Origin: Litoreibacter roseus
GTDB taxonomy: Bacteria; Pseudomonadota; Alphaproteobacteria; Rhodobacterales; Rhodobacteraceae
Assembly (NCBI RefSeq): GCF_009811795.1
Contig: NZ_BLJE01000002.1
Coordinates: forward strand, 434,001 to 498,000
Reading direction: 5' to 3'
Length of the DNA: 64,000 nucleotides
This document shows positions 45,359 through 54,286 of the stretch, piece after piece (positions within the stretch are counted from its first letter, which is position 1; every line of letters begins with the position of its first letter). The notes beneath the pieces were generated by a model. That model was not told the origin of the DNA. It ran no database searches and saw only the letters and a program-made list of their open reading frames with translations. The translations under genes were made by a program, and so were the position numbers.

Positions 45359-45523
45359 ATGATCCTTAAAATCGTGAGCCTCTTTCTGATCGGGATGTTG
45401 GTGCTTGGCATGTTTGGTAAGCTGCGCCTCCCCGGATTGGCAAAACGGTCTACACAGAAATGTGCTTCCTGCGGTCGCCCCCGGATCGGACGCGGCCCCT
45501 GTCCCTGCAAAAATCACGGATAA
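45359..45523 (+). CDS. 54-residue membrane microprotein with zinc ribbon
   Basis: An N-terminal transmembrane helix (ILKIVSLFLIGMLVLGMFG) is followed by a Cys4 knuckle, CASCGRPRIGRGPCPC. The ATG falls 1 nt after the S49 peptidase stop, and the stop is 3 nt before the antiporter ATG, so it sits inside an operon. Tight fit, conserved-looking Cys pairs and codon use support a real gene. The function is unknown. Confidence 0.7.
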   Translation: MILKIVSLFLIGMLVLGMFGKLRLPGLAKRSTQKCASCGRPRIGRGPCPCKNHG

Positions 45524-45526
45524 CAT

Positions 45527-46477
45527 ATGCAAGAGTTTCTGCTGTCGGGTCTTGGCCTGATCATTCTTCTGCTTGCAGGGGATGCTTTGGTGCGGGGCGC
45601 TGTCAATCTTTCGCTCCGTTTGGGTGTTCCCGCATTGATCGTCAGCCTGACCATCGTCGCCTTCGGAACATCTGCGCCTGAACTTTTGATTTCGATAAAG
45701 GCAGTAATCGATGGAGTGCCGGGGCTTGCGCTCGGAAATGTGGTTGGCTCGAACACTGCGAATATTCTTCTTGTTCTGGGGATCCCGGCTTTACTGGCGG
45801 GCCTGCCCACTGGAGAGACCAACACCAAGAAGTCCTACGTCCAGATGGTTGGCGCGACGGGTCTTTTCATCGCTGTGTGTTTCCTTGGGCCTATCACATG
45901 GGTGCACGCGCTTGTGCTTCTTTTGGGTGTGGCGCTCATCCTCGGCGACCAGTTTCGGGACACTCTGGCACATAAGCAATCGCTCGCACAGGAAGCGGAT
46001 GTCGAGGGCGCCGATCCGCACATGGCGGGTTGGAAGATCGCGGCCTTTCTAGTTGGGGGGCTGGTCGGCTTGCCCTTGGGTGCGAGTATTCTGGTCGAGA
46101 ACGCCACGATCATCGCGCAGCGTTATGGTGTTTCGGAAACGGTGGTTGGGCTCACCCTAGTTGCCGTCGGAACGTCTTTGCCAGAACTTGCGACGACGGT
46201 CATCGCGGCCTTGCGTAAGGAGGCAGAGGTTGCCTTGGGCAACGTCATTGGCTCGAACATCTTCAATCTTCTCCTGATCATAGGCGTCTCCGGTTTTTTC
46301 GGGGTTCTGCCGATCCCGCCCGCGTTTTTGGTATTTGACCTCTGGGTCATGCTGGGTGCATCGCTGATCCTGATCCCGGTGGTCTTCCTGAATAAGGACC
46401 TGGGACGACGGTGGGGTATCTTCCTGACCGGGCTCTACGTTCTCTACATTATTTCACTGCTGGGGATGGAGCTATGA
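45527..46477 (+). CDS. Calcium/sodium antiporter (YrbG/CaCA family)
   Basis: The 316-residue, about ten-helix exchanger has the two inverted alpha repeats TIVAFGTSAPELLIS with GNVVGSNTANILLVLG, and LVAVGTSLPELATT with GNVIGSNIFNLLLIIG, which form the ion path. It overlaps the SDR gene by ATGA. It probably exports Ca2+ against Na+ or H+. Confidence 0.93.
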   Translation: MQEFLLSGLGLIILLLAGDALVRGAVNLSLRLGVPALIVSLTIVAFGTSAPELLISIKAVIDGVPGLALGNVVGSNTANILLVLGIPALLAGLPTGETNTKKSYVQMVGATGLFIAVCFLGPITWVHALVLLLGVALILGDQFRDTLAHKQSLAQEADVEGADPHMAGWKIAAFLVGGLVGLPLGASILVENATIIAQRYGVSETVVGLTLVAVGTSLPELATTVIAALRKEAEVALGNVIGSNIFNLLLIIGVSGFFGVLPIPPAFLVFDLWVMLGASLILIPVVFLNKDLGRRWGIFLTGLYVLYIISLLGMEL

Positions 46478-47262
46478 GTGTTGCGCGAAAGGCTGGCCTT
46501 GTAACTGGGGCAGGTGGCCGTCTCGGGCGGGCGATGGCAGTTGAACTGGCAGAGATGGGGTTCGACGTCGCCATTCACTATGCAAGCTCGGACAAAGGCG
46601 CACTGGAAACGGCACGCCTTGTGGAGGCCGTAGGGCGCAAGGCGGCGGTCCTGAAGGCCGATCTGCTTGATGCGGATCAGACCGATGGCCTCGTGGAACG
46701 CGCAAAGTCAGAACTGGGCCAATTGACGGTTCTGATCAACAATGCCTCAATCTTCGAACACGATACGATTGAAACGGCGACGCGGGACAGTTGGGCGCGC
46801 CACATCGGGTCGAACCTGCACGCCCCGTTTGTACTGACCCAAGCGTTTGCGGCACAGGCACCCGCTACCGCCAGGGATGCTGAGGGCGAGCAGTCAGCAT
46901 CGGCCTGCGTCATTAACATGGTGGACCAGCGGGTGCGTAAACTGACGCCCGAGTTCATGACCTATACCATCGCAAAGATGGGGCTTTGGGCTTTTACGCA
47001 AACGGCAGCACAGGCGCTTGCTCCGGCGATCCGGGTAAACGGCATCGGACCGGGACCGACGCTTCAAGGCGGTCGGCAAAGCGCGGAGCACTTTCAAGAG
47101 CAACGCGAAGCCACAATTCTGGGCCGCGGATCAACGCCAAAGGGCATTGTACGGGCAATGAGATACCTGATCGAAACGGATGAGGTGACCGGCCAGCTTC
47201 TGTGCGTAGACGGTGGTCAGCACCTCGGATGGCAGACGCCGGATGTCCTTGGCGTAGAGTAG
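46474..47262 (+). CDS. SDR family oxidoreductase, pteridine-reductase-like
   Basis: The 262-residue short-chain dehydrogenase has the cofactor motif VTGAGGRLGRAMA, NNASIFEHDT, and the active site Y-T-I-A-K within FMTYTIAKMGLWAF. The TGxxxRxG form of the first motif is typical of FolM/PTR1 pteridine reductases, so a pterin substrate is plausible. It is coupled to the antiporter by ATGA. Confidence 0.85.
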   Translation: MSVARKAGLVTGAGGRLGRAMAVELAEMGFDVAIHYASSDKGALETARLVEAVGRKAAVLKADLLDADQTDGLVERAKSELGQLTVLINNASIFEHDTIETATRDSWARHIGSNLHAPFVLTQAFAAQAPATARDAEGEQSASACVINMVDQRVRKLTPEFMTYTIAKMGLWAFTQTAAQALAPAIRVNGIGPGPTLQGGRQSAEHFQEQREATILGRGSTPKGIVRAMRYLIETDEVTGQLLCVDGGQHLGWQTPDVLGVE

Positions 47263-47345
47263 CATTTTGTCGCAAATACCAATGGATACCCTTGACTTGT
47301 CCACGCAATGAGTGAGCGTCACGATTCTGTTACCGAAGTTTTAAC

Positions 47346-47400
47346 GTTTTCAGTAGGTTGTGAAGCGACAATTAAAAAATTCTTTGTTTTCAGAGGGTTG
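47346..47400. repeat. 15-bp direct repeat, 40-bp spacing
   Basis: GTTTTCAGTAGGTTG (47346-47360) and GTTTTCAGAGGGTTG (47386-47400) match at 13 of 15 bases. They start exactly 40 bp apart, close to four helical turns, which suits two bound regulator dimers. Confidence 0.55.
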
Positions 47401-47416
47401 AAAAAATGCTCAAAAA

Positions 47417-47431
47417 TTAAGCATTTGTTAA
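47417..47431. promoter_or_regulatory. Perfect CtrA-type box upstream of uvrC
   Basis: TTAAGCATTTGTTAA has both TTAA halves with the 7-nt spacer. The left half TTAAGCAT is close to the strong TTAACCAT form. It overlaps the right arm of the stem-loop at 47404-47426. Binding is inferred. Confidence 0.5.
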
Positions 47432-47484
47432 AGTGTTCGGAAATGAAACGAAAATTTGCCTCTACCCAGAGTTTCCCCCCAAGT

Positions 47485-47493
47485 TTATCCACA
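47485..47493. promoter_or_regulatory. DnaA box TTATCCACA
   Basis: This is an exact match to the high-affinity DnaA box, 75 nt before the uvrC ATG. A looser TTGTCCACG lies near 47299. A lone box can act in transcription control; this alone does not make an origin. Confidence 0.45.
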
Positions 47494-47567
47494 ACAAAAG
47501 TGGACAGGTTTTCTCTTGTCACTGCCTTTGGTCCATTGCAGCAATATGACGGAATCATGACAGCCTG

Positions 47568-49454
47568 ATGCCTGACCCAACGGAACAGCAAAATCCAAGT
47601 GAACCGCCAACCATTGGCGGCCATGCCTGCGTGCAATCCTACCTGAATACGATCGACAACAGCCCGGGTGTGTACCGAATGTTGGACAGCCAGCAGCGGG
47701 TTCTTTACGTGGGCAAAGCGCGCGCTCTGAAGAAGCGGGTGTCGAGCTACGCCAAGCCGTCCGGTCACAGTCCGCGCATCGCCCGCATGATTTCCGAAAC
47801 GGCGTCGATGATGTTCCTGACGACGAAAACGGAAACCGAGGCTCTGTTGCTGGAACAGAACCTGATCAAGCAACTGAAGCCCAAATTCAATGTGCTGCTC
47901 AGGGACGACAAGAGCTTTCCGAACATTCTCGTTGCTAAGAACCATGACTTTCCGCAGATCAAAAAACATCGTGGCGCAAAGCGCGAAAAGGGAGATTACT
48001 ACGGCCCCTTCGCAAGTGCGGGCGCGGTGAACCGTACCCTGAACCAGTTGCAGAAGGTTTTCCTGCTGCGCAACTGCACAGACGCCACCTTCGAGACGCG
48101 CTCTCGACCCTGCCTTCTGTACCAAATCAAGCGATGTGCGGCCCCGTGCGTCGACTACATCTCAAAAGAAGATTACGCAGGTCTTGTAAAAGACGCGGAG
48201 CGTTTTCTATCGGGCAAATCCACCAATGTGCAGGAGGTTCTGGCCGAGCAGATGCAAACCGCGTCCGAGAATATGGAGTTTGAACGCGCCGCAGCGTTGC
48301 GGGACCGTATCCGTGCGCTGACCCAAGTTCAGACCGCGCAGGGGATCAATCCCAAAGGCGTGGCGGAGGCGGACATCATCGCGCTGCATCTCGATCACGG
48401 TCAAGCCTGCGTGCAGGTGTTCTTCATCCGCGCCAATCAGAATTGGGGCAATCGGGACTTTTACCCCAAGACAGGCTCAGGTGCCGCTGAGGCAGAGATT
48501 CTCGAAGCGTTTCTGGGTCAGTTCTACGATGACAAGGAACCGCCGCGTCAGATCATTCTGTCCCACGATATCGAAGATAAGGACCTGATGGTCGAAGCGT
48601 TGTCGGCCAAAGCTGGTCGCAAGGTTGAGTTACTGATCCCGCAGCGGGGCGAAAAACAGGAACTGATCGCAAGTGCGCTCAGAAATGCGCGGGAAAGTCT
48701 GGCACGTAAGATGTCAGAAACCGCGACGCAGACGAAACTGCTCAAGGGTATAGCAGAGGCGTTCGACCTGAACGCGCCCCCTCGCCGGATCGAAGTTTAT
48801 GACAACTCTCACATTCAGGGCACAAACGCTGTTGGCGGTATGATTGTCGCCGGGGCAGAGGGTTTTCTGCGCAACCAGTATCGAAAGTTCAACATCCGGG
48901 GGGATGATCTGACCCCCGGTGATGACTTCGGTATGATGAAGGAGGTTCTGACACGACGCTTCAAACGACTGCTGAAGGAAGACCCAGACCGCGAAACAGA
49001 GATGTGGCCAGACCTGCTGTTAATCGACGGCGGTGCCGGCCAAGTCTCAGCCGTGCGGGAGATTATGGGCGAACTTGGCGTCGATGATATTGCGATGGTC
49101 GGGGTGGCCAAGGGCGTGGACCGTGATGCAGGCAAGGAAGAGTTTCACCGCACCGGGAAGCAGCCATTTGCCCTTCGGCATAATGACCCCATCCTCTACT
49201 TCGTCCAGCGACTGCGGGACGAGGCACACCGATTTGCCATCGGCACCCACCGCGCGAAACGAGCGAAATCTCAATTGAAGAACCCGCTGGACGACATTGC
49301 GGGCGTCGGCGCAACCCGCAAGCGTGCGCTGCTTCAGCATTTCGGGTCAGCCAAAGCTGTTGCGCGAGCAAACCTTGCAGATCTCAAAGCCGTCGAAGGC
49401 ATTTCCGAAGCGATGGCCAACATAATATACGACCACTTTCACGATCAAGCGTGA
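47568..49454 (+). CDS. uvrC: Excinuclease ABC subunit C
   Basis: UvrC makes both incisions in nucleotide excision repair. The 628-residue protein has an N-terminal GIY-YIG nuclease ([20 protein letters not shown]), a UVR motif near [16 protein letters not shown], an RNase H-like nuclease ([32 protein letters not shown]) and a C-terminal helix-hairpin-helix ([18 protein letters not shown]). All domains are intact. Ninety-eight nt separate it from pgsA. Confidence 0.97.
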   Translation: MPDPTEQQNPSEPPTIGGHACVQSYLNTIDNSPGVYRMLDSQQRVLYVGKARALKKRVSSYAKPSGHSPRIARMISETASMMFLTTKTETEALLLEQNLIKQLKPKFNVLLRDDKSFPNILVAKNHDFPQIKKHRGAKREKGDYYGPFASAGAVNRTLNQLQKVFLLRNCTDATFETRSRPCLLYQIKRCAAPCVDYISKEDYAGLVKDAERFLSGKSTNVQEVLAEQMQTASENMEFERAAALRDRIRALTQVQTAQGINPKGVAEADIIALHLDHGQACVQVFFIRANQNWGNRDFYPKTGSGAAEAEILEAFLGQFYDDKEPPRQIILSHDIEDKDLMVEALSAKAGRKVELLIPQRGEKQELIASALRNARESLARKMSETATQTKLLKGIAEAFDLNAPPRRIEVYDNSHIQGTNAVGGMIVAGAEGFLRNQYRKFNIRGDDLTPGDDFGMMKEVLTRRFKRLLKEDPDRETEMWPDLLLIDGGAGQVSAVREIMGELGVDDIAMVGVAKGVDRDAGKEEFHRTGKQPFALRHNDPILYFVQRLRDEAHRFAIGTHRAKRAKSQLKNPLDDIAGVGATRKRALLQHFGSAKAVARANLADLKAVEGISEAMANIIYDHFHDQA

Positions 49455-49552
49455 GGCCTCTACTGTGCCCTTGCGCCTTCAGGGTGATAGGGAAAGCACG
49501 AATGCGCCGACATGCGCTTCCCCATAGTTTTCGAACCAGCTAGGGTCGCCCC

Positions 49553-50221
49553 ATGACATGGAATTTGCCCAATATTCTCACCGTTCTGCGGTTGTTCGCG
49601 GCCCCGGGCGTGGCGGTGATGTTTCTTTACTTCGCAAGACCACTGGCCGATTGGCTTGCCTTCACCCTGTTTGTGATCGCCGCCGCGACCGATTGGGTCG
49701 ATGGCTATCTGGCCCGCGCGTGGAAGCAGGAAAGCAAATTCGGCGCGATGCTGGATCCCATTGCAGACAAAGCCATGGTAATCATTGCACTGCTGGTCAT
49801 CACCGGGTTCTCGGGCATGAACCCTTGGGTGCTTCTGCCGTCCACTGTGATCATGTTCCGGGAAGTCTTTGTCTCGGGCCTGCGTGAGTTTCTTGGATCA
49901 GCTGCAGGCACGCTGCAGGTAACGAAGCTGGCGAAATGGAAGACGACCGCCCAGATGGTCGCGATTGCCGTACTCTTTGCGCAAGGGGTCTTTGAACACT
50001 ATCTTGGTATGCAGAGCTGGGGCATGGATCAGGCGATGTTCGAAAGCATCATGGCCGGGTTCGAAGAAGATGTTCTGGGTCTGAAGTGGAAATACTGGGG
50101 CGCCTATCTCAGTTGGATTGTCGGTGTTTCATTGCTCTGGATCGCCGCCGTTCTGACCCTGATGACCGGCTGGGACTATCTGGCGAAGGCGATGCCTTAC
50201 TTGAAAGACGAGGTGCGGTGA
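49553..50221 (+). CDS. pgsA: CDP-diacylglycerol-glycerol-3-phosphate 3-phosphatidyltransferase
   Basis: This enzyme makes phosphatidylglycerol phosphate. The 222-residue membrane protein has the CDP-alcohol phosphotransferase motif DWVDGYLAR...GAMLDPIADK. A hydrophilic stretch near residues 145-180 is longer than in E. coli PgsA. The stop overlaps the moaD ATG (TGATG arrangement). uvrC-pgsA-moaD-moaE is a common alphaproteobacterial order. Confidence 0.95.
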   Translation: MTWNLPNILTVLRLFAAPGVAVMFLYFARPLADWLAFTLFVIAAATDWVDGYLARAWKQESKFGAMLDPIADKAMVIIALLVITGFSGMNPWVLLPSTVIMFREVFVSGLREFLGSAAGTLQVTKLAKWKTTAQMVAIAVLFAQGVFEHYLGMQSWGMDQAMFESIMAGFEEDVLGLKWKYWGAYLSWIVGVSLLWIAAVLTLMTGWDYLAKAMPYLKDEVR

Positions 50222-50469
50222 TGGTGAATGTGCTTTATTTCGCATGGGTGCGCGAACGGATCGGGCTTCCGAAAGAACAGGTGGAAACGACAGCTGCAAC
50301 TGTCGCCGATCTTGTTTCTGAATTGAAAGAACGCGAGGAGCGCTATGCGTTGGCATTTTCTGATCTAACTGCCCTGCGTGTTGCAGTGGACCAAGAATTG
50401 ACTGATTTTGATGCCCCCCTCAGCGGCGTGCGGGAGGTCGCGTTCTTCCCGCCGATGACCGGCGGATAA
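50221..50469 (+). CDS. moaD: Molybdopterin synthase sulfur-carrier subunit MoaD
   Basis: The 82-residue ubiquitin-like protein ends in the required MTGG tail, which is thiocarboxylated to pass sulfur to precursor Z. FFPPMTGG is the family C-terminus. The ATG shares its A with the pgsA stop. It would serve, among others, the molybdenum hydroxylase in this window. Confidence 0.95.
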   Translation: MVNVLYFAWVRERIGLPKEQVETTAATVADLVSELKEREERYALAFSDLTALRVAVDQELTDFDAPLSGVREVAFFPPMTGG

Positions 50470-50474
50470 AAAAG

Positions 50475-50924
50475 ATGCAGATCGTCGTTCAGGAGCAGCC
50501 CTTCGATGTGGGCGACAGGCTTAATCAGTTTTCGGCGAGCCGGACTGATATGGGTGCTGTTGTGAGCTTCACGGGGATCGTGCGGCAAGTGGATGGCAAA
50601 TTGTCTGACATGATGATCGAGCACTATCCCGGAATGACCGAAAAGGCCCTGACCTCCATCGCGGAGGATGCCGTGAGCCGGTGGTCCCTGGGCGATGTCT
50701 TGGTCGTTCACCGCTACGGACTACTTGCCCCAGGCGAGGTGATCATGATGGTTGCGACAATGTCGCGACACCGGGCCGATGCGTTTGCGGCCGCAGATTT
50801 TCTAATGGATTATCTGAAGTCTCGCGCGCCGTTTTGGAAGAAAGAGCGGACGGCGGATGGCAACGCTTGGGTCGCTGCGAAAGACGAAGACGAAGACGCG
50901 TTGAACAGGTGGCAGACGCCCTAG
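50475..50924 (+). CDS. moaE: Molybdopterin synthase catalytic subunit MoaE
   Basis: The 149-residue catalytic partner of MoaD has VVSFTGIVR, HYPGMTEKAL, VVHRYGLLAPGE and the active-site lysines in KSRAPFWKKE. It begins 5 nt after moaD. Confidence 0.96.
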   Translation: MQIVVQEQPFDVGDRLNQFSASRTDMGAVVSFTGIVRQVDGKLSDMMIEHYPGMTEKALTSIAEDAVSRWSLGDVLVVHRYGLLAPGEVIMMVATMSRHRADAFAAADFLMDYLKSRAPFWKKERTADGNAWVAAKDEDEDALNRWQTP

Positions 50925-50925
50925 A

Positions 50926-51255
50926 TCACCCGGCTTGGGATACACGCTCTATGTAGCCGCGCAATTCTTCGGCTTCGTGCCGCGCGGCCCTGAGACCGTC
51001 CATCGCCGCGCCCAACTCCGCCTCGGTCTGCGATAGTTGGTTCGTCAGTTCCGCTTCACGCTGCTGTAGATAGGTGATCGCCTGATCTCGGGTCTCTTCT
51101 GCGTCGTGCAGCGCTTTGGCCATTTCATCAAGCTCCGCGATATCCGCGGTTGAGACACGGCTGAACCGCTGGATCAGCCAAGACGTCAAGAAGCCGATGG
51201 TGAACGCCACGAACAGTATGACAGCGGTGGCGATGATGAACTCAGTTCTGTTCAC
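50926..51255 (-). CDS. Membrane-anchored coiled-coil protein coupled to the OmpA gene
   Basis: The 109-residue protein has one N-terminal transmembrane helix (FIIATAVILFVAFTIGFLTS) followed by a long coiled coil (LDEMAKALHDAEETRDQAIT onward). I chose the GTG at 51255 (VNRTEF), which overlaps the end of the OmpA-family gene by 14 nt; longer in-frame starts lie deep inside that gene. It is probably a small periplasmic partner of the OmpA-like protein. The function is unknown. Confidence 0.7.
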   Translation of the reverse strand: MNRTEFIIATAVILFVAFTIGFLTSWLIQRFSRVSTADIAELDEMAKALHDAEETRDQAITYLQQREAELTNQLSQTEAELGAAMDGLRAARHEAEELRGYIERVSQAG

Positions 51256-53212
51256 TTGTATCCTCTGTCGGTTCGGTCGGCTCAGCGGTCTCGTCGCTGG
51301 CGTCAGTGGTCTCAGATGCGTCTTCTTCGGCTGTGGCTTCGGCATCATTAGGTGCCGGGGCCTCCCCGTCTTCGGGCGCGTCATCCTCGGTGGCGGCAAG
51401 GCGGGCATCTGTCAACAGCCGAACCTCAATTCGACGATTAATTTCGCGACCTTCTTCTGTCTTGTTGTCCGCAATAGGGACCGTTTCGCCATAGCCGCGC
51501 GCCGTCAGGTTTCGCGTGGACACTCGGCGCTCCAGCAGCGCGGCAAGCACAGAGTTCGCCCGTTCCTGACTGAGCTCAAGGTTCATGATCTCACGACCCT
51601 GACTGTCGGTGTGACCGCCAATTTCCATCTGGACGCGCCCGCATTGCTGGGCGATTTCGGCGATCTTATCAATTGTCTGCGCCGCACTTTCGGTGATCTC
51701 CGCGGATGCGGGTTCAAAGGCTATCTTGCTCAACGATAGAATTCGGTTGATCCGCTCGACACATTCCTCGGGGGTGGGAATGTTCAGTGTTTCATCAAGT
51801 AACTCGTCATATCTGACGTTGACCTCGAAATTTTCGGACTCCCCCAGCTTGTCCGCCAGTATGCGAGAGATGTCGTCGGTGGACGTCTTTGATCCGCTGA
51901 CCCCACGAATCTCCACATAATCCGGCTGCACAACCGCGCTGCCATTGTTCAGGGTCCCAAGAGACTCGAGCGCGGCCAGAACACGAACCGCCCAGTTCTG
52001 CGGCAGGTCGGGATCTTCACGCGTTGCGAGATAGACCGCATCCGTTCCGAATTCTGCGCGAGCATAGGCACCCACGATCTGTTCGATGCTGTCATCGGTC
52101 AGGCGCCCCCTTAGCTGGACCAACCCCTCAGGGCTGCGCGTCGCCACGAACTCGATCGCACTTTCATCGTCACCAGTACCGTCCACGATGACCTTCTCAG
52201 GTAGCACTGCATGAAGGGAGAAGACGTCAGGCAGGTTGGCATCCAGTTCGCCAGCAACCCGGTCGAACACGGATTGGTTTGTGCTGTCAGTGGCCACTAA
52301 GGTCACATCAGCGTCCGAGAAGGTGAGGGATCCGCCGCCCATGTCTTTCAGACTGGCAAGCGCAGTTTCTACGGCCTCCGCCCACCGCGGCGACGGAACA
52401 CCAAGCCCGATCCGGCAATCCGCATCGGCTGGCACACCGGCCGCCGCCGCTGCCTCTAGTATGCGAGCGCGGGATCGCTGGTTGGGAGCCGAGCAAGCAT
52501 CAAATCTGGCGCCCTCTTCCGCAAGCGTAACCCGCAGTGTGAAGGGCGTGATCACCGGGCGCGGGGCCGAGATATCCAGCGCTACGTCGATCAAATCCGG
52601 CGCCTGTCTGTTCAGGTCACGCTCAATCTTGCGTTTGGCCTCGGCGCTATCGCTGATCGCCGTGATTTCCACCCGCTCCGACGTTACCGAGATTTTCGAT
52701 TTCGGCAGGTCACGCAGTGCGTTCAATGCGTAGTCCAATGCCGTGGTCCATCCTTCTGGCACGGGATAGTCCGCCGTCTCTAGCATGTCAGTAACGTCGC
52801 CATCGCCGGACAGGCGCTCAAGCTCTGTGGCGATTTCCCCGCGATCCACGGAGGAGGGGATCAGACCGATCAGCGAGATGCCGTCCCCATTGCGCAGGAT
52901 CTCGACAGAAAAACTTGGGGGCTGGATCTGCGCGCGGGCCTTGATGTCCATCAAATCGATGATCCGGTCCGGATCAATCGCACGGCCCACCTGGGACACG
53001 ACCCGAAAGCGCGTTGCCTCATCCGGCGCCTCACCGCTCAGGCGAACCTGTAGACCATCGGTCGTGACATCCGTCCAATCATAGCCTGATAGAAGAAGTG
53101 ATGACTTCACAGCATCTTCAGACCGTTCCTCGATCCACGTTGCGCTCACGCTCGCGCCCATTACAGACAGGCCAGCGGCGCCCACAAAGGCGAGTATTGT
53201 CTTGAGCTTCAT
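51242..53212 (-). CDS. OmpA-family peptidoglycan-binding protein with repeated BON-like domains
   Basis: The 656-residue protein has an N-terminal signal/anchor (residues about 5-23), several BON-like segments (for example RIIDLMDIKARAQIQ and LRDLPKSKISVTSERVEITA), then a classical OmpA domain (MEIGGHTDSQGREIMNLELS, ARGYGETVPIADN, NRRIEVRLL) that binds diaminopimelate. Unusually, the protein continues past the OmpA fold with about 55 residues that are almost only Glu, Asp, Ala and Thr. It overlaps the coiled-coil gene. Confidence 0.88.
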   Translation of the reverse strand: MKLKTILAFVGAAGLSVMGASVSATWIEERSEDAVKSSLLLSGYDWTDVTTDGLQVRLSGEAPDEATRFRVVSQVGRAIDPDRIIDLMDIKARAQIQPPSFSVEILRNGDGISLIGLIPSSVDRGEIATELERLSGDGDVTDMLETADYPVPEGWTTALDYALNALRDLPKSKISVTSERVEITAISDSAEAKRKIERDLNRQAPDLIDVALDISAPRPVITPFTLRVTLAEEGARFDACSAPNQRSRARILEAAAAAGVPADADCRIGLGVPSPRWAEAVETALASLKDMGGGSLTFSDADVTLVATDSTNQSVFDRVAGELDANLPDVFSLHAVLPEKVIVDGTGDDESAIEFVATRSPEGLVQLRGRLTDDSIEQIVGAYARAEFGTDAVYLATREDPDLPQNWAVRVLAALESLGTLNNGSAVVQPDYVEIRGVSGSKTSTDDISRILADKLGESENFEVNVRYDELLDETLNIPTPEECVERINRILSLSKIAFEPASAEITESAAQTIDKIAEIAQQCGRVQMEIGGHTDSQGREIMNLELSQERANSVLAALLERRVSTRNLTARGYGETVPIADNKTEEGREINRRIEVRLLTDARLAATEDDAPEDGEAPAPNDAEATAEEDASETTDASDETAEPTEPTEDTSEQN

Positions 53213-53299
53213 GATCTCCCCTCAGCCTGCCGCAACGCGATTCATGCACGCCCCGCACGCCATGCGCTAATTTTTAAAGACCTACGCGCCATCAATCAA

Positions 53300-54274
53300 T
53301 CAAAGGAGTGCCGCTATGGCAAGAAACAGCACAGCAATCAGGCCTGCATCTCGGTTCGACCGGAAGATTTTCATGCAAACCTGCCAGTCGTTCGTATCCA
53401 GATGCGCCAATTGCCACGACATGTGCCAGCCAAACCCCCAGACGCCCACCAGTGCGACCGTCAATGTCAGAACATTCGCGTCGGGCACCAGCGCCAGAAT
53501 GATCGCGGTGGCAAAAAGCAAAACCGACATCACCAAAAACCCCCGCAGCCAAGCGCGTGAGTTTTCGCCGAAGAGCCGAGCCGTCGATTTGATGCCGATC
53601 AGGGCGTCGTCCTCTGTGTCCTGATGTGCATAGATTGTATCGTAGAATAGCGTCCACGCGATACCAGCCAGATAGAGCACGACCGCAGGCCAGTCCAAAC
53701 TTCCCGTGTGTGCCGTCCACGCCAGAAGCGCGCCCCAATTGAAAGCCAGCCCCAGAAAGACCTGAGGCCACCATGTAAAACGCTTGGCGAAGGGATAAAT
53801 CGCGACTGGCAGCAACGCGGCGATGCCCAACAAGATCGCGGCCCAATTGAAGGTCAGTAGGATACAAAGCGCCACAAGGCTCTGCGCTACCATCCAAATC
53901 ACCGCCTGCCGGACGGTGACTTGCCCCGCCGGGATGGGACGGGACTGTGTGCGGGCGACCTGTGCATCGAAATCTCTGTCGGTGATGTCATTCCATGTGC
54001 ACCCTGCGCCCCGCATCAGGAACGCGCCGATAGCACAGCCTGCCATGATCCAAAGATCAAACAGCTGCGGACTACCCATCGTCGCAGCCAACAGAACGCC
54101 CCACCAACACGGCAACAACAGCAGCCACGTGCCGATGGGTCGATCCGCACGACTGAGCCGCAGATAGGGGCGCATTGGTGCAGGTGCGAAACGGTCCACC
54201 CAATTGTCGTCAACGGCGTCGATGACCTGCCCTTCGGCCACTGGACGCTCTGGCGTTCCTTGGAGGTCGGTCAT
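53300..54274 (-). CDS. ubiA: 4-hydroxybenzoate octaprenyltransferase
   Basis: UbiA joins the polyprenyl chain to 4-hydroxybenzoate in ubiquinone synthesis. The 324-residue, multi-helix protein has both prenyl-diphosphate motifs, NDITDRDFDAQVART and YAHQDTEDDALIGIKST. The ATG at 54274 is only 12 nt from the divergent rsmE ATG; a shorter start at the MRPYLRL methionine is possible. Confidence 0.95.
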   Translation of the reverse strand: MTDLQGTPERPVAEGQVIDAVDDNWVDRFAPAPMRPYLRLSRADRPIGTWLLLLPCWWGVLLAATMGSPQLFDLWIMAGCAIGAFLMRGAGCTWNDITDRDFDAQVARTQSRPIPAGQVTVRQAVIWMVAQSLVALCILLTFNWAAILLGIAALLPVAIYPFAKRFTWWPQVFLGLAFNWGALLAWTAHTGSLDWPAVVLYLAGIAWTLFYDTIYAHQDTEDDALIGIKSTARLFGENSRAWLRGFLVMSVLLFATAIILALVPDANVLTLTVALVGVWGFGWHMSWQLAHLDTNDWQVCMKIFRSNRDAGLIAVLFLAIAALL

Positions 54275-54286
54275 AAGGTTTGCCCT

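Larger units (their letters stand above)
47263..47567. other. 305-nt AT-rich leader of uvrC with regulatory motifs
   Basis: There is no protein gene. It holds a spaced 15-bp direct repeat, a small stem-loop AAATGCT/AGCATTT (47404-47426), a full CtrA-type box and an exact DnaA box. It is markedly more AT-rich than its surroundings. Confidence 0.6.

Noticed and set aside
47263-47567. Chromosomal replication origin
   Set aside because: Only one exact DnaA box; typical origins have several, and the usual alphaproteobacterial origin neighbours are not here. Kept as a regulatory region.
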